A stretch of 64,000 nucleotides of DNA from Flavisolibacter ginsengisoli DSM 18119 (GCF_900129295.1 NZ_FQUU01000008.1:1-64000); one strand, 5' to 3'; counted from the first letter of the stretch, positions 1-9,664 are shown. Made by a program: numbers and translations. The notes: generated by a model not told the origin, from the letters alone.

Positions 1-1994
1 TCCTCCCGCCCATCTCCATTTACATCTCCCTTTGCCATATGAGGCCCTTCCCTTGAAAGCATCTCGGGTAAATTACGCTCAGCATAAAAATCAATATAAT
101 CATCCTCCCTGTGCGGCTCCATCACAGTGGACACCGTATCTAAAAGCGTAACTGCTTTTTGACCCCAGCCCCCCTCCACGTACAAAGGCGCTGTGCCAGC
201 CTTTGGCTGCTCCAGTTTGTATACCTTGTTTACTGCCGGGTGCACATATTTACTATAGCTCCTGTCTGGCCATACAATAACCATAGAATCCACCACACTG
301 TCCCTGCCCAGGCCAATGATCTGTTTATAATCAACCGATGACTGGAAACCTCTCGATGGAACTACCTCCCGGTAATATACCTGACCACCCTTATATACCT
401 TTACCTTACTGCCAATAGCATAACGATTAGCTCCACTGCCACGCAACTCCACCCCTATATAAGCATTGCCATTTATCTCCCTTGAATTATTGCGGTACAC
501 AAAAGCAGGCCCATTCTCATTGTTGATCACCAAATCCAAATCCCCATCACCATCCAAATCCGCATAAGCAGCACCATTTGAAAAACTCTCCTGTGTTAAT
601 CCCCATTCCTTGCCAGCATCGGAAAATTGAAGATTGCCCTTATTTAGAAATGCCTTATTAGGCAAAGGATTCACTGGAATATGTCTTAGTACTGAATCAA
701 CATTCTCTTTCTTCCCGGAGATCACCATGTTTTGAACTACATCATTAGCAAAGAAATCCATGAAGTCAAGATTGGTTACATCTTTATTAACTCCATTACA
801 TACAAAGATGTCATTAAGCCCGTCATTGTTTGCATCAAAGAATAAAGCTCCCCAACTCCAGTCTGTTGCTGCAACACCACTGTAATAAGAGGTTTCCAGG
901 AATTTTCCATTCCTGTTGTTAACCATTAAACAGTTTTGCATGAACTGATGATAGAGCCCCACATTCAACCGTGCCCGGTACAGGTCAATATTATCAAACG
1001 CCCCCAGGGTCTTTAACCTGTAATCATCAGCAGGTAACATATCTGTAGTGAAAATATCCGGGTAACCATCATTATTGATATCGCTGATATCGGCACCCAT
1101 TGAAGAAAAACTGTTGTGTTCCATGCAGTTTTCAAGTTCATCTTTAAATGTGCCGTTTTTTTGATTGATATACAGGTAATCCCTTTCGTAAGAATCATTA
1201 GCAACATATACATCAGGGTATCCGTCCATATTAATATCTGCTACAGAAACCCCGAGGCCAAAACTCATTAATGTACCATGAATACCAGCTTGCTGGCTCA
1301 CTTCAACATACTTACCTCCATCATTCCTGTAAAGATGATCTCCACCACCTTTTAAAAAATTTGCTACAGGCCATTGCGCATCAGGTGTATTGCGCCGGTT
1401 ATCATAGCCCAGGCTATTAATAGGCATAGGACTGTTGTTGATCAAGAAGCAGTCAAGGTCGCCATCCAGGTCATAATCAAAAAAGGAAGCCTGTGTGCAA
1501 TAACCTGAGATATCCAGCCCATACTCCTTTGCCCTTTCGGTAAATGTGTTATTGTGGTTATTGATATAAAGCTTATTCCTGCGGTTGCCATCTTTCATAT
1601 GACCGGAGTTGCATATGTACATATCCAGCCAGCCATCAGCATTGATGTCAACCATTACCGCACCTGTGCTCCACATCGAATCCTGCCTGAGGCCTGCCTT
1701 GTCAGAAATATCCTCAAACTTGAAATTGCCCTTGTTCAGGTACAGCTTGTTATTTCCCATATTGGAAGTAAACAGCACATCAGGCAAACCATCATTGTTG
1801 ACGTCTCCCAAGGCCACACCTCCTCCATTATAAAAATTGCGGAAATAAAAACCATTGTCCAACTGGCCATCTATCACCTTATTATTGAAATCAATGCCAG
1901 TATTATCCTGTAATTGAAACAATGTCTTTTCGCCAGGTTTATGGCAGGAGCATAGTAAACATAAAACGGCAGGAAGAAAGAATAAGTTTTTCAT
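1..1994 (-). CDS. FG-GAP/VCBS repeat lipoprotein with ASPIC/UnbV domain (CRTAC1-like), 3' end beyond window
   Basis: The reading frame opens at the ATG at 1994 and stays open to the left edge (about 664 codons), so the gene is cut by the window. It starts with a lipoprotein signal ending in LLCSC, so it is probably anchored in an outer envelope membrane. Repeated calcium-loop motifs of the FG-GAP/VCBS type follow (DVNNDGLPDVLF, DINADGWLDMY, DINNDGYPDIFT, DANNDGLNDIFV, DLDGDGDLDLVI), which form a beta-propeller. Next comes an ASPIC/UnbV-type segment (ELRGSGANRYAIGSKVKVY, then VVPSRGFQSS). A further FG-GAP repeat begins at the edge. In Bacteroidota such proteins often follow susC/susD, as here, and may bind glycan or protein at the surface. 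No enzymatic role can be assigned. The domain assignment is firm; the role is inferred. Confidence 0.85.
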   Translation of the reverse strand, partial: MKNLFFLPAVLCLLCSCHKPGEKTLFQLQDNTGIDFNNKVIDGQLDNGFYFRNFYNGGGVALGDVNNDGLPDVLFTSNMGNNKLYLNKGNFKFEDISDKAGLRQDSMWSTGAVMVDINADGWLDMYICNSGHMKDGNRRNKLYINNHNNTFTERAKEYGLDISGYCTQASFFDYDLDGDLDCFLINNSPMPINSLGYDNRRNTPDAQWPVANFLKGGGDHLYRNDGGKYVEVSQQAGIHGTLMSFGLGVSVADINMDGYPDVYVANDSYERDYLYINQKNGTFKDELENCMEHNSFSSMGADISDINNDGYPDIFTTDMLPADDYRLKTLGAFDNIDLYRARLNVGLYHQFMQNCLMVNNRNGKFLETSYYSGVAATDWSWGALFFDANNDGLNDIFVCNGVNKDVTNLDFMDFFANDVVQNMVISGKKENVDSVLRHIPVNPLPNKAFLNKGNLQFSDAGKEWGLTQESFSNGAAYADLDGDGDLDLVINNENGPAFVYRNNSREINGNAYIGVELRGSGANRYAIGSKVKVYKGGQVYYREVVPSRGFQSSVDYKQIIGLGRDSVVDSMVIVWPDRSYSKYVHPAVNKVYKLEQPKAGTAPLYVEGGWGQKAVTLLDTVSTVMEPHREDDYIDFYAERNLPEMLSREGPHMAKGDVNGDGRE

Positions 1995-2131
1995 TTTTTC
2001 ATAAAGCATCTGTCCGGCAAAGTTCCCAAGCAGTTACATCAAATAGGTTATAAAGTCTAAGTCAGTGAAAGCAATTTATTCAATTAATCTAATAGAAAAC
2101 AAAAACTTCGCGAAACGTTTTCATAAAAGAA

Positions 2132-2158
2132 AAAAGGCCATTTTTCAATGGCCTTTTA
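2132..2158 (-). terminator. Rho-independent terminator after susD
   Basis: The inverted repeat GGCCAT/ATGGCC is extended by A/T pairs and followed on the minus strand by a T-rich run. It lies about 20 bases past the susD stop and separates the SusC/SusD pair from the FG-GAP gene. Confidence 0.8.
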
Positions 2159-2178
2159 AAAAGTATTACAAGTTATGA

Positions 2179-3723
2179 TTAATAACCAGGATTCTGAACG
2201 AGGTTTGGATTGGCTGCCAACTGACCATTAGGTATAGGGAATAACAAATACCTTGGATCACTTGCAGGCTTTTCCTGCCATGGCTCCAGGAATTTACCAA
2301 AGCGGATCAGGTCTTGTCTTCTCCAGCTTTCCAGGTACAATTCGCGACCTCTTTCATCCAGTAAATTATCAAGAGTTAAAGAAGCCAAAGGCGTAGCACC
2401 TCTGTCAGCACGAATATTATTTACAATAGTAAGTGCTCCTGCAGCATTATTAGTGCGTAACATAGCTTCAGCCTTCATTAACAATACATCTGCATAACGG
2501 AAATATGGATAATCATTATCAACAAAACCATTATCGGCATGTACGTAATCGATTGGATATTTATAAGGGCGGATACCTGTAACCTCAAGGTTAGTGCCCT
2601 TTTCAATAATGTGAACTTCCGGGGTAAAGCTCAAAGGAGCACCAGTTCTGTCCTTTAATGCTGCTCCTGTTTTCATATCATACTGCTGGCCTACGAGGAA
2701 GCCTACATTGACATGATTACCAGGATTAGAATAGGCAGGATCATTCGCAGGATAGGCAACGCCTCTTCTTTTATCTGAAGCCTCGAATTTATTATAGAAA
2801 TCAGATAAAGTGGAAAAGCCGTTCCAACCTGAGGGCTGCTGGTTGTAGTGCATTACACTATGATAACGAGACCTGACAGTGGAAGCACCCGGATCAACTC
2901 CTCCTACATTTTCCTGCACCCAGATATTCTCTTTTCCAATTGTGGTATTGGCAGGTGCAAAGTTGTCAAAATAATTAGGAGCAAACGAATACTTTCCACT
3001 ATTTATAACCTGGTCAGCAAGAGTTATTACCTTTTGCATATCTGCAGGATCAAAAGTAGGTGCCGCACGATTAGCATATACTCCTTTATTCAGGTAGCAT
3101 TTCATTAATAATACCCTGGCTGCATCCTTATTAGCCTTGCTTGCCGGACCGTCAGGAAGATCATTTAATACTGATTCAACAGTATCTGTGATCCAGGTAA
3201 GTGCTTCCACTCCTTTCTTAACTCTTGGCGCTACGTTGGGTCCTTCACCCCTGTCTCTCCAGGGAACCTGGTCCCAACCATCAAGGATCATGAACTGGGA
3301 AAAACCACGCACCATTTTAGCTTCTGCAGCCTGTTGGGCAGTTGGATTAAAACGCAACATATCTGTGGCTGCATAAACTGCACCATTCAATGCATTGAAC
3401 ACTTCCCTTACACGGATGTGGTCTGCATCAAACTTATGGGAGTGCAATACGCGCCAAGCGCCATTATCATCCCAGTCACCACCACGGGTTGGCCCTATCA
3501 GTTCATCAGTGGTCATTTCTTCCAGGGCATATACTCCGGCCTGGTCCTGGAAAGTTGTTCTTAAAGAATTATAAACACCTCTCAAAAGGGCATCAGCAGC
3601 TCCGCCGGAACTGGATCCCACCTGGCTGGCCGTTAGCTGGCCAGGGAACTTTTCTTCCAGCTTGGTACAATTGACCAGCGCAAGAGAGAAAAAGCTTATT
3701 AGAAATATACTTTTACGTATCAT
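2179..3723 (-). CDS. RagB/SusD family nutrient-binding outer membrane lipoprotein
   Basis: This 514-residue protein is a SusD-type glycan-binding lipoprotein, the surface lid of a SusC transporter. The signal peptide ends in ALVNC, giving a lipidated cysteine near residue 19. Typical features are the N-terminal helical TPR-like region with a DALLRGVYNSLR motif and the C-terminal block YPYFRYADVLLMKAEAMLR, LDERGRELYLESWRRQDLIRFG and FPIPNGQLAANPNLVQNPGY. The length is normal for the family. It lies 27 bases downstream of the susC gene on the same strand, so the two are co-transcribed, and a strong terminator follows it. The substrate cannot be read from the sequence; the adjacent oxidative sugar locus is the best hint. 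Confidence 0.95.
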   Translation of the reverse strand: MIRKSIFLISFFSLALVNCTKLEEKFPGQLTASQVGSSSGGAADALLRGVYNSLRTTFQDQAGVYALEEMTTDELIGPTRGGDWDDNGAWRVLHSHKFDADHIRVREVFNALNGAVYAATDMLRFNPTAQQAAEAKMVRGFSQFMILDGWDQVPWRDRGEGPNVAPRVKKGVEALTWITDTVESVLNDLPDGPASKANKDAARVLLMKCYLNKGVYANRAAPTFDPADMQKVITLADQVINSGKYSFAPNYFDNFAPANTTIGKENIWVQENVGGVDPGASTVRSRYHSVMHYNQQPSGWNGFSTLSDFYNKFEASDKRRGVAYPANDPAYSNPGNHVNVGFLVGQQYDMKTGAALKDRTGAPLSFTPEVHIIEKGTNLEVTGIRPYKYPIDYVHADNGFVDNDYPYFRYADVLLMKAEAMLRTNNAAGALTIVNNIRADRGATPLASLTLDNLLDERGRELYLESWRRQDLIRFGKFLEPWQEKPASDPRYLLFPIPNGQLAANPNLVQNPGY

Positions 3724-3750
3724 AAGTCTTTTTTTAGAGTTTAACAGAGT

Positions 3751-6700
3751 TTACAGTGAAAAGTTTACACCAAAGGTTACTGTACGTGCAGATGGATAAG
3801 GAATATATTCAATACCCACAGAAGGTACACCGTTTACATTCTTATCAACGTTCACCTCAGGGTCAAATCCACTGAACTTTGTTATTACAAATAAATTCTG
3901 GCCTGTTACATACACATTGATACCCTTGAATATTCTACCAACATTACCTAAGGCATAACTCAAAGTAGCATTGGTCAATTTCAGGTAATTTCCACTTTCA
4001 AGAAATCTTGAAGATGCTGTTACCGGGTTGGCAAAAGATTCTTTAACCGGGTTTTGGTAAACTGATAATGCAATGTTTTTACCATTATTGATGCTACCTA
4101 CATTGATAACGTTATTTAATGTTTCATTGTATATCTGGTGGCCAAAAGCACCGTTCGCATTGGCAGACAAAGTCAGCTTTTGAAAACGTACAGTTGTACT
4201 TAAACCTAACAATGTCTTTGGATTAGGATTTCCAACAAAATACAATACATCTCCGCCTTCTGTATAGCTTGCAAGACCAGTTGCTTTATCAATGCCAAGG
4301 TATTGCCTGGTAAAGAATGCATTGATTGGAAGGTTATTCCTGATCACTTCAATAGTGGTTCCACTGCTTCCCTGTCCACTTAATCCACCTGTATTGATTG
4401 AAGAGGATAAGCCTGTCACTTTATTAGTCATGAAGGTGGCATTTGCACCAAAGTCCCATGAAAAATCTTTCTGCTGAACTATTGAAGCATTAACTGCTGC
4501 TTCTAATCCTTTGTTGATGATGTTACCATCAAGGTTTACCCATTTAACTGTTCCACCAGGAGCTGCTGGCTGTGCTGGTTCGCTTGGGAATAAAAGTTTT
4601 GAAGTGTTCTTGTTGAAATAATCAACAACTACGCTTACCCTGTCATTCAGCAATCCAAGGTCAAAACCAATGTTCCATTGCTTATCAGTCTGCCATCCTA
4701 ATTGGTCGTTGAAGGCATTATTAGGGTTCAAACCACCGCCATTATTAAATGACCAGCGGGCCACAGCTGATCCGGCAGGAAACTCCTGGTTACCAGTCTT
4801 ACCCCAACCAGCTCTGAATTTCAAAGTATTCAGCACATCATTATGAGGGAAGAAATCCTCTTTGCTAACTATCCACGCAGCACCAAAGGAAGGGAAATTA
4901 CCATAACGGCTGCTTGCACCAAACTTGGATGATCCATCTCTACGAATAGTAGCAGTTAATAAATATTTATCCTGTAAATTAAATACTGTCCTGGCAAAGT
5001 AAGATTGCAGTTCAGAATTAGGATCTACAAATGAACTGATAGTACGGTTGGTTGGATTAGAATACTGTATATAATTAGTATAATCCAGGCCATAATTACC
5101 AAATCCTCCAGGATCGGTAGCCTGTCCATAACCTCCCATATCATAACCCTTATTGCCATATTTGGTATACTCATAACCAATTACAGCATTTAAATGAAGA
5201 GATGATGTAAGAGCCCTGTTGAAATTAAGTGTATGTGTTAACTGTTGTGTGGTTAATTCAGCTCCGGCAATACGTGCACGGCCAATATCCAGAACATCAT
5301 TGAAATTGATAAAGTTCTGTAAAGAGGTGCGACGTGTACCAGTACCATAATTGATACTATACAGGAAACGATATTCCAACCAATTGGTAAACTTAAAGTA
5401 AGGAGAAATGCTAGCCAGTATAGTTGTTACCCTGGAGTTATCATCAAATGCTCTTTGCAAAGCCAGTGGATTGATCAGGTCACCACCTCTTACAACATTT
5501 AATGAATCCTGTCCACGGGAATTCTTTACGATCAATGCCTCAGTAGGATTCCACTGAAGTGCATTACCGATTAAGCTTCCACGGGATCCTGCATTATTAG
5601 ATATAGGTGCAATAGCTTCCTGGTATTGGCTTGGAATAATATTGATATCCAAACCCAGGTTCCTGCTTTCCAGGAATTTTAGCTGTGCATTAAAATTGGC
5701 AGTGTACTTTTTAATACCTGTTTTCCTTACTATACCTTCCTGGTTCAAAGCTCCAAGAGAAAGACGGAATCTTGCATTTTCAGTACCACCACTGATACCT
5801 ACATTATAATTCTGAACCACACCTCTGCGTGTGATTTCATCAAAGGCATTTACATTACCGCCTTTGTCATTAGCATTGGTCAATCCATAATAGGTTAATG
5901 CCTGGCGGAACTGGCTGGCATCTAAAACTTCGATTTTCTTCATGACATTGGAAAATCCAATAGAAGTTCCAAAATCAATTCTTGGCTGACCAGATTGGCC
6001 TCTTTTAGTTGTAATGATTACAACACCATAAGCCGCCCTTGATCCATAGATAGCAGTTGCAGATGCATCTTTCAATACATCAATAGATGCGATATCTGAT
6101 GGGTTAAGGAAATTCAGTGGGTTTGTACCGGGGTTACTTCCACCAACACCCAGGTCACCAAGACCAGGCCTGGCAGATCTGCCATCAAGGGCAACACCAT
6201 CAACAACAAACAGTGGGTTGCCACTACCTGTAAGCGCCGAGTTACCACGGATTTTAATAGTTGAAGCTCCTCCGGGTGTACCACTATTATTAGTTATTTG
6301 CACTCCGGATACTTTACCCTGTATCAGTTGATCAGGTGAAGTATACACACCTTTATTAAAGTTCTTTTCAGTTACTGTAGATACAGCACCTGTAAGATCT
6401 TTTTTCCGGGCAGTACCATAACCAATTACAACAACCTCTGAAAGGTTGTCATTGGAAGGACTAAGCGAGGCATCTATAGACGAACGTCCATCTACTTTCA
6501 ATTCTGAGGCACCATAGCCTACAGATGTAAATACGAGGGTTGCATTGTCCGCTGCAATGATGCGGTAAACCCCAGTTGCATCCGTCTGTGTAGACGTGTT
6601 AGTACCCTTAACAGAAACAGTTACCCCGGGAATACCTTTTCCGGCTTGATCCGTTACGGTTCCCGAAACTGTTCGATTCTGGGCAAATGCGGGGGTTAAA

Positions 6701-6756
6701 AACAATAGAAAGGCAACTACATAGGTAGTCAATTTGACGATTTTCAATTTTCGCAT
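3751..6756 (-). CDS. SusC/RagA family TonB-dependent outer membrane transporter
   Basis: A 1001-residue TonB-dependent transporter that imports oligosaccharides through the outer membrane using TonB energy. After a signal peptide ending in PAFAQ comes a carboxypeptidase-regulatory-like domain (about residues 27-105, VSGTVTDQAGKGIPGVTVSVKG). The SusC signature SEVVVIGYGTARKKDLTGAV follows, then a plug with KIRGNSALTGSGNPLFVVDG and VLKDASATAIYGSRAAYGVV, then a long beta-barrel ending in an aromatic C-terminus (TFGVNFSL). There is no N-terminal STN domain, so it probably does not signal to an anti-sigma factor. The unusually structured upstream region (four phased 11-bp repeats, a near-palindrome) may carry its regulation. 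Confidence 0.96.
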   Translation of the reverse strand: MRKLKIVKLTTYVVAFLLFLTPAFAQNRTVSGTVTDQAGKGIPGVTVSVKGTNTSTQTDATGVYRIIAADNATLVFTSVGYGASELKVDGRSSIDASLSPSNDNLSEVVVIGYGTARKKDLTGAVSTVTEKNFNKGVYTSPDQLIQGKVSGVQITNNSGTPGGASTIKIRGNSALTGSGNPLFVVDGVALDGRSARPGLGDLGVGGSNPGTNPLNFLNPSDIASIDVLKDASATAIYGSRAAYGVVIITTKRGQSGQPRIDFGTSIGFSNVMKKIEVLDASQFRQALTYYGLTNANDKGGNVNAFDEITRRGVVQNYNVGISGGTENARFRLSLGALNQEGIVRKTGIKKYTANFNAQLKFLESRNLGLDINIIPSQYQEAIAPISNNAGSRGSLIGNALQWNPTEALIVKNSRGQDSLNVVRGGDLINPLALQRAFDDNSRVTTILASISPYFKFTNWLEYRFLYSINYGTGTRRTSLQNFINFNDVLDIGRARIAGAELTTQQLTHTLNFNRALTSSLHLNAVIGYEYTKYGNKGYDMGGYGQATDPGGFGNYGLDYTNYIQYSNPTNRTISSFVDPNSELQSYFARTVFNLQDKYLLTATIRRDGSSKFGASSRYGNFPSFGAAWIVSKEDFFPHNDVLNTLKFRAGWGKTGNQEFPAGSAVARWSFNNGGGLNPNNAFNDQLGWQTDKQWNIGFDLGLLNDRVSVVVDYFNKNTSKLLFPSEPAQPAAPGGTVKWVNLDGNIINKGLEAAVNASIVQQKDFSWDFGANATFMTNKVTGLSSSINTGGLSGQGSSGTTIEVIRNNLPINAFFTRQYLGIDKATGLASYTEGGDVLYFVGNPNPKTLLGLSTTVRFQKLTLSANANGAFGHQIYNETLNNVINVGSINNGKNIALSVYQNPVKESFANPVTASSRFLESGNYLKLTNATLSYALGNVGRIFKGINVYVTGQNLFVITKFSGFDPEVNVDKNVNGVPSVGIEYIPYPSARTVTFGVNFSL

Positions 6757-6907
6757 AGCAGTGTCGATTAGAAGATTGAGCCATTAAATTAACTTTTTTT
6801 TAGAAACAAAAACATTTTTTATAAAAAATTTATTCACATCCTTAAAATGTACAACTAAATTAAATTCAATGTACTAGAGCTTTAAACAAATTGTGTGTTC
6901 TGTACAT

Positions 6908-6927
6908 GAAGCCCCCATGGCGGGTTC
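6908..6927. promoter_or_regulatory. Imperfect palindrome upstream of susC, candidate operator
   Basis: Twenty bases centred on CCATGG form an inverted repeat matching at 8 of 10 positions per arm (GAAgCCcCCA against GAACCCGCCA). It lies about 150 bases before the susC start. The binding protein is unknown; this is a pattern observation only. Confidence 0.3.
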
Positions 6928-7074
6928 CGTCAAATAACCAACAATTTCTTACCCTGTTATATATAGTTATATAGTTACTTTAAAAAAAATTATCAGAGCA
7001 GATCCCATAAAACCGGATTATTTCATTTTTTTATACTTAGCACTTAACCTAAAAGGAAACCTTCTGGAATTATG

Positions 7075-7118
7075 CAACGCCTATGTACCGCCTTTGTGCC
7101 GCCTTTGAGCCGACTTTG
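7075..7118. repeat. Four tandem 11-bp repeats with helical phasing upstream of susC
   Basis: Four consecutive units read CAACGCCTATG, TACCGCCTTTG, TGCCGCCTTTG and AGCCGACTTTG. The common core is nCCGCCTTTG and the period is exactly 11 bases, close to one helical turn. The block lies 320-360 bases before the susC start, in the 580-bp gap between susC and the DUF1080 gene, and on the susC side of that gene's terminator. Regularly phased direct repeats suggest cooperative binding by one regulator on one DNA face. No regulator gene sits next to it. Confidence 0.6.
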
Positions 7119-7246
7119 AATCGGGTCTTTAAAGAGCCGTTATATACACTTTGAATACCTGGACCATGAGGCTTTATCCGGCATAGCTTAATAGAGTCTA
7201 GCCACATGTGAATGCAGCAAGTATCTAATACTGGTACATTATATTA

Positions 7247-7273
7247 AATAAAAAAGGGTCCATGAGGACCCTT
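7247..7273 (-). terminator. Rho-independent terminator of the DUF1080 operon
   Basis: The stem AAGGGTCC/GGACCCTT with a four-base loop is followed on the minus strand by a T-run. It closes the minus-strand operon whose last gene ends at 7339. Confidence 0.8.
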
Positions 7274-7338
7274 GTGTTGTATTGAGATTTAATTCTTTAG
7301 CTATTTACCTTACTTACTTCAATATAGAATAAACGCAT

Positions 7339-8085
7339 TTAAAGTTTTTTGATACGGATGTTTCGGAACCATACATCATTGCCATGGTCCTGCAATCCTA
7401 TCCTTCCCTTTTGGTAAGTGCCAAATCCTTCCATCCCTTTGAATTTGCTGATGGCAATCATTTGCTTCCAGGTATCATTCCACATGGTCGTAGAAAGAGT
7501 ATGTTCCCCATTCATATAAAAATCCAGTTTCCCTTTATTGGCTACTATCTCCACAGCATTCCACTCACCTGCAGGCTTGACCGCATCTTTGGATGCAAGA
7601 AGATCATACAGGTCGCCTGCCCTGTGGGTGTATAGTTTTGCATCATCATGTCCTAACTGTGTCGGTGAGCCATTATCCAATACCTGCATTTCAGGACCAG
7701 TATTCCAGGGATATTGAAATTTTGAAGGGTCTTCATGAATATAGAAGATCACACCACTATTGCCTTTAGGAGATATTTTCCAATCAAGGCGGAGGTCAAA
7801 GTTTTCAAATTCTTCGTTTGATATGATATCACCCCCTTCAGCCGTCTGCCATTCTTTTTTACTGGCGGCATCCAGGTGCAAAACACCGTCTTCAGCTTTC
7901 CATGCCTTGCCAATTGTATTCTTCCCATAGGTATGCCATCCATTGGTTGTTTTGCCGTCGAACAGGGAGACAAACCCGGTTTCGTCTTTGGAGGTACCGT
8001 TTGTTGATGCATTCATAGTTGATTGTTTTGAACTTGTGCAGGCAGAAAAAGCAAATGCCATAAAATAGACCGGTAATTTATTCAT
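7339..8085 (-). CDS. DUF1080 lipoprotein, probable 3-keto-glycoside lyase/hydrolase
   Basis: A 248-residue protein of the DUF1080 (3-keto-disaccharide hydrolase, concanavalin-like) family. It has a lipoprotein signal with Cys16 (AFSAC), so it is probably periplasmic or surface-anchored. Family hallmarks are FVSLFDGKTTNGWHTYG, the segment FDLRLDWKISPKGNSGVIFY, the aromatic/acidic EMQVLDNGSP, and the C-terminal IGLQDHGNDVWFRNIRI. Members related to this one cleave 3-keto-glycosides, and the neighbours support that: a cytochrome c gene lies 3 bases upstream, and GMC and Gfo/Idh oxidoreductases are in the divergent arm. It is the last gene of the minus-strand operon. The exact reaction (hydrolysis or elimination/hydration) cannot be decided from the sequence. 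Confidence 0.88.
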   Translation of the reverse strand: MNKLPVYFMAFAFSACTSSKQSTMNASTNGTSKDETGFVSLFDGKTTNGWHTYGKNTIGKAWKAEDGVLHLDAASKKEWQTAEGGDIISNEEFENFDLRLDWKISPKGNSGVIFYIHEDPSKFQYPWNTGPEMQVLDNGSPTQLGHDDAKLYTHRAGDLYDLLASKDAVKPAGEWNAVEIVANKGKLDFYMNGEHTLSTTMWNDTWKQMIAISKFKGMEGFGTYQKGRIGLQDHGNDVWFRNIRIKKL

Positions 8086-8088
8086 GTA

Positions 8089-8469
8089 TTATTTTTTAAG
8101 TGAAAGGATATATGTAACCATTGCTTTGGCGTCATCTTTACTTACCTGTGGATGAGCTACCATTGGGATGGTTCCCCAATTGCCTGCACCTCCTTTAATG
8201 ATCTTATCAGAAAGGGAATCGATCACTGCATCATTGGCCGGATATTTTGCTGCTACATCTATATAGGCGGGCCCTGTAGCTTTGGTTTCTACCTGGTGAC
8301 AGGTGAGACAATCACTTTTAGCTACAAGGTTCAAACCTTTTTCAACTTCCGGGTTTTCGGCCTTTGTTGATGTTTGTTCTGCAGGCTTGCTATCTTTTTT
8401 GCTTTCATTGTTATTTCCGCAACTGCTTATAATGGCAATAAGGGAAAACAGTAAGATCGTTTTTTTCAT
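8089..8469 (-). CDS. Class I cytochrome c lipoprotein
   Basis: A small 126-residue c-type cytochrome. Cys17 (IISSC) is a lipobox cysteine, followed by a polar linker of about 25 residues. The haem-binding CLTCH motif lies at residues 54-58, with a likely axial Met103 in the segment TIPMVAHPQVS. It resembles cytochrome c551/c552 domains and is probably anchored in the periplasm. Spacing to its neighbours is tight (3 bases to DUF1080, about 30 bases to the isomerase). It is the natural electron acceptor for the GMC dehydrogenase in the divergent arm, comparable to the cytochrome subunit of membrane-bound glucoside 3-dehydrogenases. That partnership is inferred from context. Confidence 0.93.
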   Translation of the reverse strand: MKKTILLFSLIAIISSCGNNNESKKDSKPAEQTSTKAENPEVEKGLNLVAKSDCLTCHQVETKATGPAYIDVAAKYPANDAVIDSLSDKIIKGGAGNWGTIPMVAHPQVSKDDAKAMVTYILSLKK

Positions 8470-8498
8470 TCTATTTATTATTCTGTTTAATGATCAGG

Positions 8499-9554
8499 TT
8501 AATTTAATCCAAGTACCTGCCGGTTAAAAGATTCACCTTCCCCGGTTTTGGCAAAGTCGTCAAAAGCTTTTTCAGTTACATTAATAATATGGTCCTTGAT
8601 AAATACAGCTCCTTCCCTGGCCCCCTGCTCAGGATGCTTGATACAACATTCCCATTCCAGCACTGCCCATCCATCATAATTATATTGAGTAAGCTTACTG
8701 AATATAGATTTGAAATCCACCTGCCCATCACCGGGAGACCTGTAGCGTCCTGCCCTGTTCACCCAATCCTGGTATCCACCAAAGGTTCCCTGCCTGCCTG
8801 TGGCATGAAACTCAGAATCTTTTACATGAAAAGCACGAATACGTTGGTGGTAGTTATCTATATATTGCAAATAATCCAATTGCTGCAACACAAAATGAGA
8901 TGGATCGTACAACAAGCAGGCTCTTGGGTGTTGGTTCACCTGTTCCAGGAACATCTCATAAGTTATACCATCAAACAGGTCTTCAGAAGGGTGAATCTCG
9001 TAACAAATATCTACACCACATTCATCAAACACATTTAATATAGGAGTCCACCGTTTAGCTAATTCCTTGAAACCTTCCTGCACCAACCCGGCTGGCCGCT
9101 GTGGCCAGGGATGAAAATAGGGCCATAGCAAAGAACCACTGAATGAAGGACAGGAAGTAATGCCCAAATGCTGGCAGGCTTTAGCTGCATACTTCATTTG
9201 TTGCACTGCCCATTCAGTCCTTGCTTTAGGATTGCCTCTAAATGCTTCAGGTGCAAATCCATCAAATAATATATCATATGCCGGGTGCACTGCTACCAGT
9301 TGACCCTGTATATGTGTGGCTAACTCTGTTATTTCAAGTCCACAGTCAGCTACAAGCCCTTTGAGATCATCACAGTAAGTTTTACTCTCGGCTGCTTTTT
9401 GAAGATCGATACACCTTGGATCATTCGTTGGTATCTGCACCCCTACAAATCCTAAACCTTTTGCCCACTGGCAGATAGAGCGCAGGTCATTGAATGGAGG
9501 CTGATCGCCTAGAAACTGGGCTAAAAAAATTCCGGGTCCTTTTATTGTTTTCAT
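8499..9554 (-). CDS. Sugar phosphate isomerase/epimerase family TIM-barrel protein, cytoplasmic
   Basis: A protein of about 351 residues of the xylose-isomerase-like TIM-barrel family (AP endonuclease 2 superfamily). The start at 9554 (MKTIKGPGIFLAQF) fits relatives better than the ATG six codons upstream. Metal-binding elements include VDICYEIHPSEDLFDG, ACLLYDPSHFVL, IRAFHVKDSEF and a final WAVLEWECC. There is no signal peptide, in contrast to the two Tat-bearing TIM barrels in the plus arm, so it should act in the cytoplasm. It lies between a Gfo/Idh/MocA dehydrogenase and the cytochrome gene. A role in converting keto-sugars or hydroxyglycals is likely; the substrate is unknown. Confidence 0.88.
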   Translation of the reverse strand: MKTIKGPGIFLAQFLGDQPPFNDLRSICQWAKGLGFVGVQIPTNDPRCIDLQKAAESKTYCDDLKGLVADCGLEITELATHIQGQLVAVHPAYDILFDGFAPEAFRGNPKARTEWAVQQMKYAAKACQHLGITSCPSFSGSLLWPYFHPWPQRPAGLVQEGFKELAKRWTPILNVFDECGVDICYEIHPSEDLFDGITYEMFLEQVNQHPRACLLYDPSHFVLQQLDYLQYIDNYHQRIRAFHVKDSEFHATGRQGTFGGYQDWVNRAGRYRSPGDGQVDFKSIFSKLTQYNYDGWAVLEWECCIKHPEQGAREGAVFIKDHIINVTEKAFDDFAKTGEGESFNRQVLGLN

Positions 9555-9664
9555 ACTCCTTAAAAGGTGCAAGCATATGCACCAGGATTTTGTTTATGCC
9601 AAATATATCTGGATATGATGTATTAATTGCCTGGAAAAGTTTGTTGGTGCATATTACCAGTTAC

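Noticed and set aside
1554-1913. 119-codon plus-strand frame
   Set aside because: Antisense to the FG-GAP/UnbV gene, whose repeats are clear on the minus strand.
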